NCBI GenBank assembly: GCA_021841935.1
Contig: JAKCDL010000005.1
Location: 68,031-132,030 of the forward strand
Direction of reading: 5' to 3'
DNA from: Actinomycetes bacterium
Lineage (GTDB): Bacteria > Actinomycetota > Acidimicrobiia > Acidimicrobiales > Acidimicrobiaceae
Length of the DNA stretch: 64,000 bases
Shown here piece after piece: positions 26,205-36,070 of the stretch. The notes under the pieces were generated by a model, which saw only the letters and a program-made list of their open reading frames with translations, had not been told where the DNA came from and did no database searches. A program made the translations under genes and the position numbers. Numbering within the stretch: the first letter of the stretch is position 1; each line of letters begins with the position of its first letter.

Positions 26205-29200
26205 ATGATTTTAAAGGAAAATGGTTTCGTTCTTCTAGGCGCTGTGCACTTTCTTCTCGAAGTAGCTTCGAGTGAGTTCCCCTTTGGATTAGGTGGAGTC
26301 GAGCTTTCGTCGATAGCTGTGTTGGTCGCAACTCTTTTTTCGCTGACCATTTTCTTTCAGCGCAGACACTCTGCCGCTACGAAGCAGGTTGCAAAGATCA
26401 GTACTCTCTTAGCTCGCTTGAATCAAGTGGCGAATAGCTTTCAGGAGGGCGGTGAGCTACTTTCGAAAGTTTGCGACCTAGCAATCTCGGAGGGTAGCTT
26501 CAAATTTGCCGCAGTATTTGAAGCAGACGGAGACATCGAAGGTTCGGTTGCAGATAGCCCTCTTTGTGTCGCGGGAAAGTCTCCAAACAACAGTATTGAG
26601 TTGGCTAGACCCTTAGCAACTCAAGCACTTGAGTTTGGGAAGCCCCTATTTTCAAGCTTTAATTCACCTCAACATGGACGCCTTTCGGATATTTACCATA
26701 AGTTTTTTGATCGCCAAAGTGTCATATCGCTGCCATTGAATGGTTACTTCGAGAGGCCAAGTGTCCTCATTCTTGTTGCTGGCGGTTGGGGGATACCTTT
26801 TCCCGCCAATCAGCTGGTCAAAGAATTGACCCTTGAGCTGGCAAATGACCTAATGAGAGCCTCTCAGCGAATCGGACTCATCAAACGCGATCTTGAGATC
26901 AGTGCATTGAACGAATCACTTCTAGGAAGCCTAGGCGTCGGTATAAATGTAGTTAGATATCCCGAACGGATTATAGAAATTGCGAACGAGAGACTTTTAG
27001 AGATAGCAGGTGCCAAGGATCTAGATGAATTCATAAGCACCCCTGCACGCGATTTCTACTCTGACGATCGTGAATTCGAGAGAGTGGGTGAACTGGCTAA
27101 AGAAGTTCAATCGAGTGGTTACGGAAAGGTGAGTCGAGTCGCCTATAGAAAGCTAAATGGCGATCCGGTCTATCTTGATATGTCGGGTAGATTGCTAGAT
27201 CTAGGTGACGGGTTAGTGCGGATCGTTTGGACGCAGATCGACGTTACAGACCGCGTTGAATCAGATCGACAGCGAAGCCAGCTCAGCCACCTTCGTGACG
27301 TGTTGCTAAATAACACGGTGGCAGGGATAGACCTAGTTGAATATCCAGCGCGGAGGATTATTGAGGCAAATTTAGCCTTCGCGGAGATGATGGGTTATGA
27401 AAGTGTTAGCGAGATCATTGGGTTAAATACGCCAGTCCTATACACGGTTGATTCGGAAGATGAAAGGATGCGTTCACTGTCGAGTTGGATCTTTCAGAAT
27501 GGTGAAGGGGGCATTCGAGATCTGCAAGCAGTCAAGCGCGATGGTTCGATTATTTATCTAGATATCCATGGAAGGCTCTTGCAAGAGGGGGCTTCGGAAG
27601 AGAACATTATCGTGTGGACCTCGGTAGATGTAACCGAGAGACATCAACTCAACGACGAACTGCGGCGAAGTGCCAACTATGACTCGTTGACCAACTTACC
27701 GAATCGCCGCGCACTCCATGAATATCTCGAGGAGGCATTGACGCGAGTCCGTGATACGGGTAGCGCTATAGCTGTTGGAGTCATCGATCTTGACGACTTT
27801 AAGCCGATAAACGATGCTTATGGTCACCCAGCGGGTGATCAATTGCTAGTAGAGTTCGCGCGTCGCCTAAAAGATCTTCTAAGGGCTGGAGACTTCGCGT
27901 CGAGACTTGGTGGAGATGAGTTCACCTTAGTCCTCGAAGTTACGGACTTCATGACCGTAGAGAGCCAACTTGAGGCGATTTTTGATCGAGTTCACAAGGC
28001 GGTAGAGGAGCCTTTTGAGGTCGGAGGATCGTTTCTAGTAACCGTTGGAATGTCGATGGGGGTAGCTGTATCGGGTATCGGCGTCGACGAACCTGACGCG
28101 CTTATCCGCATGGCCGACTCGGCAATGTATTTTGCAAAGAGGGTAAAGGGCGATCGTGATAAGTGGTGGATGATTGCAGATAGCGATCGTAGCGAGGGAA
28201 TTTTCTCTAAATTAGCTGACGTAGCCGATAACGGAATCGCTAGCCTTACGGCAGGATTTGGTGATTTTATATCTCCTTCGATCCAACCTTTCGTCTACGA
28301 CTGTTGCGCAGAATTAATAGCTAGCGGTATTCTCTCTAAGAACTTTGCGGAGCTTCCCGAATCCTATCTCGATGATCTACGGGATATTCAGATCCAGACC
28401 TTGCACTCGATAGTTGACCCTAGGAGCGGTGGCGAATTAAGCAATCTGTCAAGGCAATTAGGTACAATTCATGCTTACATAGGTACTTCAAGCTCTGGAC
28501 TAGTTGAGATCACAAATCGTATACGAGATTTTATTGAATCTGTTCTCGGTCGAGTCACGATAACGTCGATCGATCGCCTACTTCTTCAATCGTCTATTCA
28601 AGAGCGACTAAAGCTCAATCTGAGAATAGAGTTGGAGGCGATGGAGAGGTCAGTTGATCGTTATACCGCTTCATTGTCGAGGCCAATGCCGAAGGCAGGT
28701 TCGAGCTGGTTTGACTCCTTCAATGAGGAAGTGAAGTTATTAGCACAACTACCTGGAGTTCTTGGGTGTCAGCTGTGGAGACAAAATCTCGAGGGAGTCT
28801 TTTACCCCGAGATTAACGAGGGCGAGATAAGCGACTCAATTGAGGAGATTGTTAGAAGGTCAACTACGCCTCGCCTCGACTCTAGGGCGAGCACCGGAAC
28901 GGGATTAGTCACAGTGGCAATGTTGACGGGAGAGATTGTTCAATCAAATGCATACTCGGACGATCCACGTACATCTCCTTGGCATGAACTCTTAGTACCA
29001 CGTGGCGTGAAGTCTGTAGTTGCTATACCCGTATCAAATCAAGGCTCTCACAGCGGAGTTTTGGTACTACACGGTTCGTTTCCAAATCAATTTGCAAGTA
29101 AATGGTGCAACTCGTTCTTGGTTGAGCTGCGAGCGCGGCTAACACACATCCTTAGAGGGGTTGATGAAGGTATTGTAAATCCTTCGTCAGGTGGTAGCGA

Positions 29201-30215
29201 GCCCTACAGGAGACTCCTTTACTCAGGATCTTTGCTAATGTATGGACAGCCAATCGTCGATGTAACGACCGGTCGGTTGGTCAAAGTTGAGATGTTGGCG
29301 AGGATCTTGCGTCCAGATGGTACGGTGGCCACTCCTGATAAGTTTCTACCAAGTTTTAACGAGGCGGATCTAGACACGCTTTTTATACAGGGTTTAGAGA
29401 AAACGTTAGCTCAGATGCAAGAGTGGGATCGAGCGGGGCTTGATATTTGTGCATCTTTGAACATCGCACCATCTACGGTAATGAATTTCAAGAGTCGCAT
29501 TTGGATTCAGGAGTATTTAGAGCGCTACGAAATTGATCCAGGCCGTCTAACTCTAGAGCTGATCGAGAACCAAGAGCTATCAGGGGAGGTCCATACTGCT
29601 GCGGTCCACGCTCTTTCAAAGATTGGGGTGAAACTCGCCATCGATGACTTGGGCTCTGGTTACTCGAGCCTCAAGCGCTTGGCAAGTCTGCCATTTGACA
29701 TCATCAAGATCGATCAATCGATTATCCGTGCACTAAAGAATGATCCAATGTCGAATCTCTCGTTGGTGAAGACGATGATTCAGATTGGGGATGACTTTGA
29801 TCGAGTGGTGATCGTTGAAGGCGTAGAGAGTGGTGAAGAGATAGAGGCAGTGAATATCCTTGGTGCGCACTATATGCAAGGGTTTGGAATAGCAAGACCC
29901 ATGGCTCTTAGCGATATTGCTAACTGGAAGCCCCAAAAGTCCCTGCAGATAGTTTCATCAGGAGAGGTCTCCTCGTTGCTAGGTGCTTTGGCATACCATA
30001 TGTCATATCCAAGTGCCACAGGTCCAATGGGGGAGACCGATGTCCATAGTTGTCCTGTAACCAACTACCTTGAATCGATTGGTTATTCAGGTGGCGAAGA
30101 GTCGATGTGGCACAGCGCTATTCATGATGGCCAAGCAGATCCAAGCTCAAAGCGACTAGCGAACAAAAGATTCTCCAAGTGGATTGGTTCGTTGATCGAG
30201 TCAGGGATTTCGTAG
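26205..30215 (+). CDS. Multi-sensor GGDEF-EAL c-di-GMP enzyme
   Basis: A 1336-residue signalling protein. Order of parts: two N-terminal membrane helices (about 7-51); a GAF-like region (about 60-225); two PAS domains (about 235-355 and 365-480, each ending in a VDVTxR PAC-like motif); GGDEF (about 485-650) with LGGDEF, Gly569-Phe573; a helical block (about 670-850) with LSRQLGTIHAYIG, whose His756 sits like the proximal haem ligand of globin-coupled sensors; a second GAF-like region (about 860-985); EAL (about 1000-1250) with EML at Glu1029, LELIEN, AIDDLGSGYSS, KIDQSII and VEGVES; and a C-terminal tail with His1265, Cys1283, His1303 and His1307 resembling a CZB zinc domain. GGDEF is intact and EAL keeps most catalytic residues, so it may both make and degrade c-di-GMP. 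Globin and CZB assignments are inference. It is monocistronic. Confidence 0.85.
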   Translation: MILKENGFVLLGAVHFLLEVASSEFPFGLGGVELSSIAVLVATLFSLTIFFQRRHSAATKQVAKISTLLARLNQVANSFQEGGELLSKVCDLAISEGSFKFAAVFEADGDIEGSVADSPLCVAGKSPNNSIELARPLATQALEFGKPLFSSFNSPQHGRLSDIYHKFFDRQSVISLPLNGYFERPSVLILVAGGWGIPFPANQLVKELTLELANDLMRASQRIGLIKRDLEISALNESLLGSLGVGINVVRYPERIIEIANERLLEIAGAKDLDEFISTPARDFYSDDREFERVGELAKEVQSSGYGKVSRVAYRKLNGDPVYLDMSGRLLDLGDGLVRIVWTQIDVTDRVESDRQRSQLSHLRDVLLNNTVAGIDLVEYPARRIIEANLAFAEMMGYESVSEIIGLNTPVLYTVDSEDERMRSLSSWIFQNGEGGIRDLQAVKRDGSIIYLDIHGRLLQEGASEENIIVWTSVDVTERHQLNDELRRSANYDSLTNLPNRRALHEYLEEALTRVRDTGSAIAVGVIDLDDFKPINDAYGHPAGDQLLVEFARRLKDLLRAGDFASRLGGDEFTLVLEVTDFMTVESQLEAIFDRVHKAVEEPFEVGGSFLVTVGMSMGVAVSGIGVDEPDALIRMADSAMYFAKRVKGDRDKWWMIADSDRSEGIFSKLADVADNGIASLTAGFGDFISPSIQPFVYDCCAELIASGILSKNFAELPESYLDDLRDIQIQTLHSIVDPRSGGELSNLSRQLGTIHAYIGTSSSGLVEITNRIRDFIESVLGRVTITSIDRLLLQSSIQERLKLNLRIELEAMERSVDRYTASLSRPMPKAGSSWFDSFNEEVKLLAQLPGVLGCQLWRQNLEGVFYPEINEGEISDSIEEIVRRSTTPRLDSRASTGTGLVTVAMLTGEIVQSNAYSDDPRTSPWHELLVPRGVKSVVAIPVSNQGSHSGVLVLHGSFPNQFASKWCNSFLVELRARLTHILRGVDEGIVNPSSGGSEPYRRLLYSGSLLMYGQPIVDVTTGRLVKVEMLARILRPDGTVATPDKFLPSFNEADLDTLFIQGLEKTLAQMQEWDRAGLDICASLNIAPSTVMNFKSRIWIQEYLERYEIDPGRLTLELIENQELSGEVHTAAVHALSKIGVKLAIDDLGSGYSSLKRLASLPFDIIKIDQSIIRALKNDPMSNLSLVKTMIQIGDDFDRVVIVEGVESGEEIEAVNILGAHYMQGFGIARPMALSDIANWKPQKSLQIVSSGEVSSLLGALAYHMSYPSATGPMGETDVHSCPVTNYLESIGYSGGEESMWHSAIHDGQADPSSKRLANKRFSKWIGSLIESGIS

Positions 30216-30258
30216 TTCGCCCTTTCTGTAACCCGATTGGAGGTACTTGGTGTTGTGC

Positions 30259-31044
30259 CTATCGAGCTTCCCATCTAAAGTAGCGAACTCCTATAAAGCC
30301 AAAGACTATAACGTATCCAAAGCATGCCAGTAGTGCAAGGGTGGTGTGGCCGTTCCACGGTGACTGTGAGAGTGCGGCCTGAAATACCGCCATTATTGCA
30401 CCTACTGGAGTCCATTTTGCAAAGGATTGAAAGGTCGTTCCAAGGACTCCACTAACCCCAAGAAGGCCAGTTAGAAGTAGCGCGGCATATAGGAAGCTGC
30501 CGAGAGCGCTTATAGTGGTTGCGGACTTTACTAAACCAACGAGACTCTGCGCCAAAGATAGAAATACCAGCGCCTCTAGGAGTGTGATGAGCATAGTCTT
30601 TGGATAGTCGATGAAGGATAACGTTACGTGAAGCAACTGGCTACTGACGATTAGAACTATCAAAGTTAAAACTTCACCAACGACTACCTGCATGAGGATA
30701 CGACTTGCCATAATCGTCCAGGTAGGAGTAGGTGTAATGCGAAGTCGCTGAAAGACGCCGCGCTCCCTATCGCGAGCGACGACCATCGTATATGAGACGA
30801 GCGATAGCGAAAGGAGGCCGAGGGTAACAGAGAGTGTGAGCAAGAAGGGGGAGCCCCCCAACCTTGTCTGGGCCTTTGAGCTCCTTGATATTACTAGTAC
30901 ATAGATTGGCGACATGACGGCGGCTAGCAATGCCCTAGTGCTCTTTGTCAAGACCAAAAAGTCGGCGATAAAGAGCGACTTTATCGCTCTAAATGGCGGT
31001 GTAGGGGTTCTCGGCTGAACATCTCTCTCAAGGTTGCTAGTCAC
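30259..31044 (-). CDS. ABC-2 type exporter permease
   Basis: A 261-residue membrane subunit from GTG 31044. That start is preferred because GTGACTAG overlaps the stop of the ATPase gene and GGGGGAGAG lies just upstream; the open frame continues to 31098. Six hydrophobic segments are seen, with the ABC-2 amphipathic stretch VVARDRERGVFQRLRITPTPTW (EREXGTLERLRVTP-like) between the second and third. Together with the ATPase it forms a DrrAB-type exporter, which in Actinobacteria carries drugs, lipids or antibiotics. The substrate is not readable. Confidence 0.85.
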   Translation of the reverse strand: MTSNLERDVQPRTPTPPFRAIKSLFIADFLVLTKSTRALLAAVMSPIYVLVISRSSKAQTRLGGSPFLLTLSVTLGLLSLSLVSYTMVVARDRERGVFQRLRITPTPTWTIMASRILMQVVVGEVLTLIVLIVSSQLLHVTLSFIDYPKTMLITLLEALVFLSLAQSLVGLVKSATTISALGSFLYAALLLTGLLGVSGVLGTTFQSFAKWTPVGAIMAVFQAALSQSPWNGHTTLALLACFGYVIVFGFIGVRYFRWEAR

Positions 31045-31825
31045 GTATCTCTCCCCCTGTGAGGCCAATAAAGACGTCTTCGAGTGTAACTTGTCCACGG
31101 GCGACCTTTAGAACACGTGGATCCGATGAATGCTTTTCAATGAGATTTTTCGGAGAATCAACGGTTATTATTTTGCCGTGGTCAATGATCGCGACTCGGT
31201 CACAGACAGATTGTGCCTCCTCCATTGAGTGGGTAGTTAGTAGTATCGATCCACCATCTCGTCTATTTTGTTCGATTACTCCCCAAAGTTTTCTTCTTGA
31301 TTGCGGGTCTAGACCTGCGGTTGGTTCATCTAGGAGTAGTAAAAGCGGGTCTGCTATGTTGGCGATTAGTAAAGATAGTCGTTGCTGCTGGCCTCCCGAG
31401 AGTTGCTTGAAGCGTTTATTCGACTCTTCGCTAAGACCGGCGGATTCGAGCGACGAACGAATCGCGCCCGAGTTCATCTCGATGTTGTAGAGGCCGCCAT
31501 AGAGCCTCACTAACTGTGATATCGAAAGCTCTGCTTGAAAACTTGTCGACTGTAGAGCAACTCCTAAAATGGCGTTTATCTTTGTTCGATCTTTTGCGCC
31601 ATCTAATCCAGCTACTACGACCCTTCCACTAGCTGGCTTGACCAAACCCTCGATTGCACTTAGAAGGGTAGTCTTACCGGCGCCATTTGGACCGAGTAAT
31701 CCGAATATCTCACCTTGATTAACTTCGAGGGAGACTCCATCGACCGCCTTTGTCTGGCCAAAGTCGACTACGAGATCAACGATGGAGAGGATAACTCGAT
31801 TGTTGAGAGTGACTTCGGCTTCCAT
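31037..31825 (-). CDS. ABC-2 type exporter ATPase
   Basis: A 262-residue ATPase from ATG 31825, selected for AAGGAGA four to five bases upstream; an in-frame GTG at 31846 gives seven more residues. Motifs: Walker A GPNGAGKTTL, Q-loop region GVALQSTSFQAELS, signature LSGGQQQRLSL, Walker B LLLLDEPTAGLDPQ and switch His LTTHSMEEAQ. The short C-terminus after ITVDSPKNL is typical of DrrA-like proteins. Stop and next start overlap, so it is translated with the permease. All catalytic residues are present. Confidence 0.9.
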   Translation of the reverse strand: MEAEVTLNNRVILSIVDLVVDFGQTKAVDGVSLEVNQGEIFGLLGPNGAGKTTLLSAIEGLVKPASGRVVVAGLDGAKDRTKINAILGVALQSTSFQAELSISQLVRLYGGLYNIEMNSGAIRSSLESAGLSEESNKRFKQLSGGQQQRLSLLIANIADPLLLLLDEPTAGLDPQSRRKLWGVIEQNRRDGGSILLTTHSMEEAQSVCDRVAIIDHGKIITVDSPKNLIEKHSSDPRVLKVARGQVTLEDVFIGLTGGEIRD

Positions 31826-31995
31826 ATCTTCTCCTTGTGCATCCACACGATATCCATGGCTCGATAGGTAGTCACATTCAAGATGGCTACGCCTGCTTTT
31901 ACTTGAGAATCATAGCTATCAAAGCTGAGCGACTGCTAACTAAGCATCTAGTGATATTTGCGATTGCCGATGACCCCGCTCAGTCTTGGCATTTT

Positions 31996-33186
31996 TTATG
32001 GCTTGCGCAGAAGAAGGGAGATACCTTGTCCCACCCCGATACACATAGTTGCAACGCCGAGGTTTGCATCAGTCTTTCTCATCTCGTGGCTAAGTGTAAG
32101 TGCCAAGCGAGCCCCGCTCATTCCAAGAGGATGGCCAAGGGCAATTGCGCCTCCGTTTCTATTGACGATGTCCGAGTGGGGATCTATACCAAGGCCGCGA
32201 AGTGATGCGATGACCTGCGAGGCGAAGGCTTCGTTGATCTCGATCAAGTCGATCTGATTGATTGAGATCTCTTGTCGCTCTAGAAGTCGCTTCGTAGCAT
32301 AAAGTGGGCCAATTCCCATCGTTCTTGGTTCGACACCAGCTGTAGCGCAGCTAACCACCTCGGCGATTGGGGTCAAGCCGTACCTCTCAACGGCAACTTC
32401 TGATGCTAAGAGTATCGCCACGGCTCCGTCGTTTATCCCGGATGAATTGCCAGCCGTGACGCTTCCCCCATCTCTAAAGGCTGGCTTTAGTTTCGCAAGC
32501 TTCTCTAGTGTCGTAGCCCTAGGATGCTCGTCGACTTCGATTGGATTTCCAGATCGATCTTCGAGCTCGACCCCAATCTCGAGATTGAAGCGGCCATTTG
32601 CTATTGCTTTAGCAGCCTTTTCCTGGGATGAAAGAGCAAAAAGGTCCTGCTCTTGACGTGTGACGTTGTAGTCCGCAGCTACATTTTCAGCAGTCTCTCC
32701 CATCGTGTCACAGCCATATGTCGCCTCCAAAGCTTTATTTATGAAGCGCCAACCAAGCGTTGTGTCGTAGAGGCGCTGCTCTCGTGAGAGTACCGTCTCT
32801 GCCTTGCCCATGACATAGGGGGCTCTGCTCATCGACTCGACTCCGCCTACGATAACTAAGTCGTTGTCGCGAGCTTTGATCGAGCGCATTCCATATGCGA
32901 TAGCGTCGGCGCCAGATCCACAGAGGCGATTTACTGTAACGGCAGGGATCGAATGGTCTAAGCCGGAGAGAAGGAGTGCCATTCGAGCAACGTTTCTGTT
33001 GTCCTCACCCGATTGGTTGGCCGCTCCTAGTACTACCTCTTCGTAGTGGTCACTTGGAATTTCGCTGTGGCGCGCAGCGAGGGATGCAATTGCCTTAGCG
33101 GCTAAGTCGTCGGGGCGGATATGCGATAGTGCTCCGTTGTAGCGACCTATCGGAGTTCTAACTCCGTCGACGATATATGCCTTCAA
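31996..33186 (-). CDS. Thiolase, probably beta-ketoadipyl-CoA thiolase
   Basis: A 396-residue thiolase II family enzyme: nucleophile Cys89 in VNRLCGSGADAIAYG, the catalytic histidine in GHPLGMSGAR, and second cysteine in ATMCIGVGQG. The CIGVGQG form, instead of CGGGGQG, is typical of 3-oxoadipyl-CoA thiolases (PcaF/PaaJ). It would cleave 3-oxoadipyl-CoA to succinyl-CoA and acetyl-CoA, the last step of box benzoate degradation. It is the final gene of the minus-strand aromatic cluster, 140 bases after the hydroxyacyl-CoA dehydrogenase. A generic acetyl-CoA acetyltransferase role is possible, but position favours the box pathway. Confidence 0.85.
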   Translation of the reverse strand: MKAYIVDGVRTPIGRYNGALSHIRPDDLAAKAIASLAARHSEIPSDHYEEVVLGAANQSGEDNRNVARMALLLSGLDHSIPAVTVNRLCGSGADAIAYGMRSIKARDNDLVIVGGVESMSRAPYVMGKAETVLSREQRLYDTTLGWRFINKALEATYGCDTMGETAENVAADYNVTRQEQDLFALSSQEKAAKAIANGRFNLEIGVELEDRSGNPIEVDEHPRATTLEKLAKLKPAFRDGGSVTAGNSSGINDGAVAILLASEVAVERYGLTPIAEVVSCATAGVEPRTMGIGPLYATKRLLERQEISINQIDLIEINEAFASQVIASLRGLGIDPHSDIVNRNGGAIALGHPLGMSGARLALTLSHEMRKTDANLGVATMCIGVGQGISLLLRKP

Positions 33187-33325
33187 TTTCTTCCCCTTAG
33201 AGTAGTTCGCTCTCGATGTGGTTCGATTTGGATTGATTAATGTCTTTTAGGATCAGTTGTTACTGAAATCTCTCGTATGGCTTATCTTTCAAGATAATTA
33301 GAAAATCCCAAGAGTTCGCCTATCT

Positions 33326-34900
33326 CTACGCCGTTGTGGCCAAGTGCCGCAGGTGTATGGAGGGGCTGAAATATCCGTCGCCATAGAAGTTCGATAGGCG
33401 CAATAGGAGTTCAAGGACCCTCTTTGGACCGATCGCTCTGGCAAATTCAAATGGCCCTTTGGGGTAATTTACTCCTAGGCGCATGGCGAGGTCGATATCT
33501 TCCCTGCTTGCAACTGCGGATCCTTCAAGTTCGCACGCGATGTTTATTATCGATGAGATTGTCCTAGCAACTACCAATCCTGGGACATCGCCAACCTCTA
33601 TAAGTTCAATTGAACAACTAGATAAAAGTGAGCGTACCTGTTCCACCTGTTCGTCGCTTACAGCATTAGAGCGCGAGAATGCGATAGTTGAAGTCTTTGA
33701 GACATCGAAGAAGTAGTCGAGAATAATCGATCCCTTTCCTCCGTGTGTAGCTTCGAGCTCATTTGCACTACGTCCGTCTGTAATAGTGATAGTGGTTCCG
33801 TCGAGTAAGTGACTATCTGGGCCATGATTGAAGGCAATTGCAAGATTAGACCTGATCAATAGAGGTGCAATCTCTTCTCCGATGACGCCGTTGAAGGTAA
33901 AGTTACCGTGATCTTCGGGCGCCTTGTTTTTTTCCCGATCTGAACCATCACCTGGCGGTGTCTCTTCGCCTCGGTCGCCCCGAACTTCGTGGTCGTAGAT
34001 GCCTCTGCCACTCTTTCGTCCAAGTAGTCCCGCTGCTACTAGCTCTCGCTGGCGTATCGAAGGGCGATATTTGGGGTCGTAGTAGAGTTGCTCAAAGACG
34101 CTTCGTGTGACAGCTTCATTGACGTCATGGCCGATGAGATCCATCAACTCAAAGGGGCCCATCTTGAATCCTCCGCACCCGACCAAAAGTGCGTCGATCT
34201 CCCTTGGTGTAAGTTGTGACTCGTCAAGAAGTCGCCAACTGTTCGAATAGTAGGGCCTTGCGACCCGATTTACTATAAATCCCGGTGAAACTTGCGCTTG
34301 AACTGGACTTTTACCGATTCTTTTTACGAATTCAAAGGCAACATCTAGAGTCTCGGGTGTCGTAAATTGTGTTGGAATGATCTCGACTAGCTTCATATGT
34401 GTCGCTGGGTTGAAAAAGTGAAGCCCTATGGATCTGCCTCGTTCAGATAGGCCGCTAAAGATTGAATTGGGAGAGAGCGATGAGGTATTTGTCGCTAGTA
34501 TCGCTTCTTTGGAGAGGTGCCTCTCCAACTCCAAAAAGAGTGACTTCTTTAGGGGTAGATCCTCGGCTATAGCTTCGATGACGAGATCACAATCTGATAG
34601 GTTTGAAATAGAGTCGGCGACCGTAAGGTCGACTTGGTCGATGGAACTTTGAGGCGCCTTACCAGAGTCGATCCTCTTGGTAATTTGTACGAGGGTAACT
34701 TCCATTTGGGCTCTGGCAAAGTCGAGGTCAACGTCGAAGAGAGTGACGCCAAATCCGCCGTAGATTACTGCCTCGGCGATGGATCTTCCCATGACCCCTG
34801 CACCTACGACACCGATGCGAGAAATTTGAGGTAGCGATCTTTTCTGGCCGTTGCGATCGACGCTCGTAGAGGTTCTCTGTCTGGCACCACTGTCACTCAC
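33326..34900 (-). CDS. 3-hydroxyacyl-CoA dehydrogenase (PaaH-like, two C-terminal domains)
   Basis: A 524-residue NAD-dependent dehydrogenase. The N-terminal Rossmann fold starts RIGVVGAGVMGRSIAEAVIYGGFGVTLFDVD. LHFFNPATHMKLVEIIP carries the catalytic His-Glu pair. Two copies of the 3HCDH C-terminal helical domain follow (GFIVNRVARPYYSN and LVVARTISSIINIACEL), joined by an acidic, poorly conserved linker near residue 310. This double architecture is that of PaaH, which oxidises 3-hydroxyadipyl-CoA to 3-oxoadipyl-CoA. It thus supplies the thiolase encoded next. It sits in the aromatic cluster about 300 bases after the amidohydrolase gene. Confidence 0.85.
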   Translation of the reverse strand: MSDSGARQRTSTSVDRNGQKRSLPQISRIGVVGAGVMGRSIAEAVIYGGFGVTLFDVDLDFARAQMEVTLVQITKRIDSGKAPQSSIDQVDLTVADSISNLSDCDLVIEAIAEDLPLKKSLFLELERHLSKEAILATNTSSLSPNSIFSGLSERGRSIGLHFFNPATHMKLVEIIPTQFTTPETLDVAFEFVKRIGKSPVQAQVSPGFIVNRVARPYYSNSWRLLDESQLTPREIDALLVGCGGFKMGPFELMDLIGHDVNEAVTRSVFEQLYYDPKYRPSIRQRELVAAGLLGRKSGRGIYDHEVRGDRGEETPPGDGSDREKNKAPEDHGNFTFNGVIGEEIAPLLIRSNLAIAFNHGPDSHLLDGTTITITDGRSANELEATHGGKGSIILDYFFDVSKTSTIAFSRSNAVSDEQVEQVRSLLSSCSIELIEVGDVPGLVVARTISSIINIACELEGSAVASREDIDLAMRLGVNYPKGPFEFARAIGPKRVLELLLRLSNFYGDGYFSPSIHLRHLATTA

Positions 34901-35197
34901 GTTGTAAATCCTTCTACCTATTATTGCGAAGCCTCGCCGTCTCTGAATGTCTTCTCGATCGACTTACCTTGTTGGTTTTCTTATCCTTTATGACTTGATA
35001 TTGAAAGTACGCCGTGAAGAAGAATCTATCTCAGTTCAACGATCGTGACCCTATCAAATCTGTAGGAGCCATCGAAAGATTTACCTTTGCAAAGGAGGCG
35101 GTATCTCTTGCACCGACCGTCACCGATAGGCCTCGACGACCTTCGAGCTTGGAGATAGCTCAAGGGATGACAAGCAAGTGACCTTTTCCCTTGACTT

Positions 35198-36070
35198 CTA
35201 TCGGTCCGTAACTGCAATCGGGCCAAGCCTGTAGATCGCTTCGGCATTCTCAGAGAGCACGAGTCTTCGAGTAGCTTCGTCGTCGATGAGTCCATAGATA
35301 GCTCGCGCGTTCTTCGCTATTCCGGGTACGCCAGGCCAGTCAGTTCCAAAGATCATCTTTCGCGCCAAGCGATTGAAGTTGTGATTCTTGTAGTACTCCT
35401 TCAAGCGGCTAGGTGGAAGGCCTGAGACCTCTATGTAGACGTTCTCTTTGATAAGTGTCATGAAGGCCGCGGCGTCGTACCACCAACCGCGCCCACCGTG
35501 CGCTAATACAATCTTTAGCCGCGGGAAGTCTCGCGTGACGTCGTCGAGAAGGATTGGATCGGCAAATGAGTGGCTACTTCCAGGGAATGTTGAAGTCCCA
35601 CAGTGAACCACCAAGGGAACGTCCTCCTCTACGCACCTTTGATATGCAGGGTAGAGGCTTCGGTCGTTTGGTGCCACTCCAGCGTGAACAGGATGAAGCT
35701 TTAGAGCTGTTATGCCGAGGGCAAGTTGTCGGTCAAACTCCTCATCGATGGGGTAGTGGAGGTGGGGGTTGACGTTTCCGATTATTCCAATTCGACCTAA
35801 GTTGGCCTCTCTGATCGGTAGGAGGTCTTCGATTGGTTGAATTCCAGTCGCCTTAGGTGAGTACTCGCAGAGCAAAAGGGCGCCATCTACCCCCTCCTCG
35901 TCTAAGTAGCGATCAAATTCATTTGGTCGAATCGACCCCTCGTCGTCATAGACCCTGCTCGCTACGTCCTTGTCGCCAAATTCATCGGCCCAACTCTTCC
36001 ACGCCTGTTTGAGGGTAGGTATCTTAGCCGCGTGGAGATGTGTGTCGATGAGCCGATATCCATCTATCAC
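35198..36070 (-). CDS. Amidohydrolase family 2 protein (ACMSD-like) in the box cluster
   Basis: A 290-residue TIM-barrel metal enzyme of PF04909. Likely metal ligands: HLH in LIDTHLHAAK, the His in PLVVHCG, the His in IVLAHGG, and the Asp in IFGTDWPG. Members are decarboxylases or hydrolases of aromatic and ring-cleavage acids. It begins one base after the ferredoxin stop, so it is in the same transcript as the benzoyl-CoA enzymes. Its role is unknown. It could hydrolyse or decarboxylate a side product or an upstream aromatic substrate. It cannot chemically replace BoxD, an aldehyde dehydrogenase that is absent from the window. Confidence 0.75.
   Translation of the reverse strand: MIDGYRLIDTHLHAAKIPTLKQAWKSWADEFGDKDVASRVYDDEGSIRPNEFDRYLDEEGVDGALLLCEYSPKATGIQPIEDLLPIREANLGRIGIIGNVNPHLHYPIDEEFDRQLALGITALKLHPVHAGVAPNDRSLYPAYQRCVEEDVPLVVHCGTSTFPGSSHSFADPILLDDVTRDFPRLKIVLAHGGRGWWYDAAAFMTLIKENVYIEVSGLPPSRLKEYYKNHNFNRLARKMIFGTDWPGVPGIAKNARAIYGLIDDEATRRLVLSENAEAIYRLGPIAVTDR

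Noticed and set aside
34901..35197. A gene on the minus strand between the dehydrogenase and the amidohydrolase (open frame 35026-35295)
   Set aside because: It overlaps the amidohydrolase 3' end in another frame, is Arg/Ser-rich and has no family match. I see nothing else in the gap.
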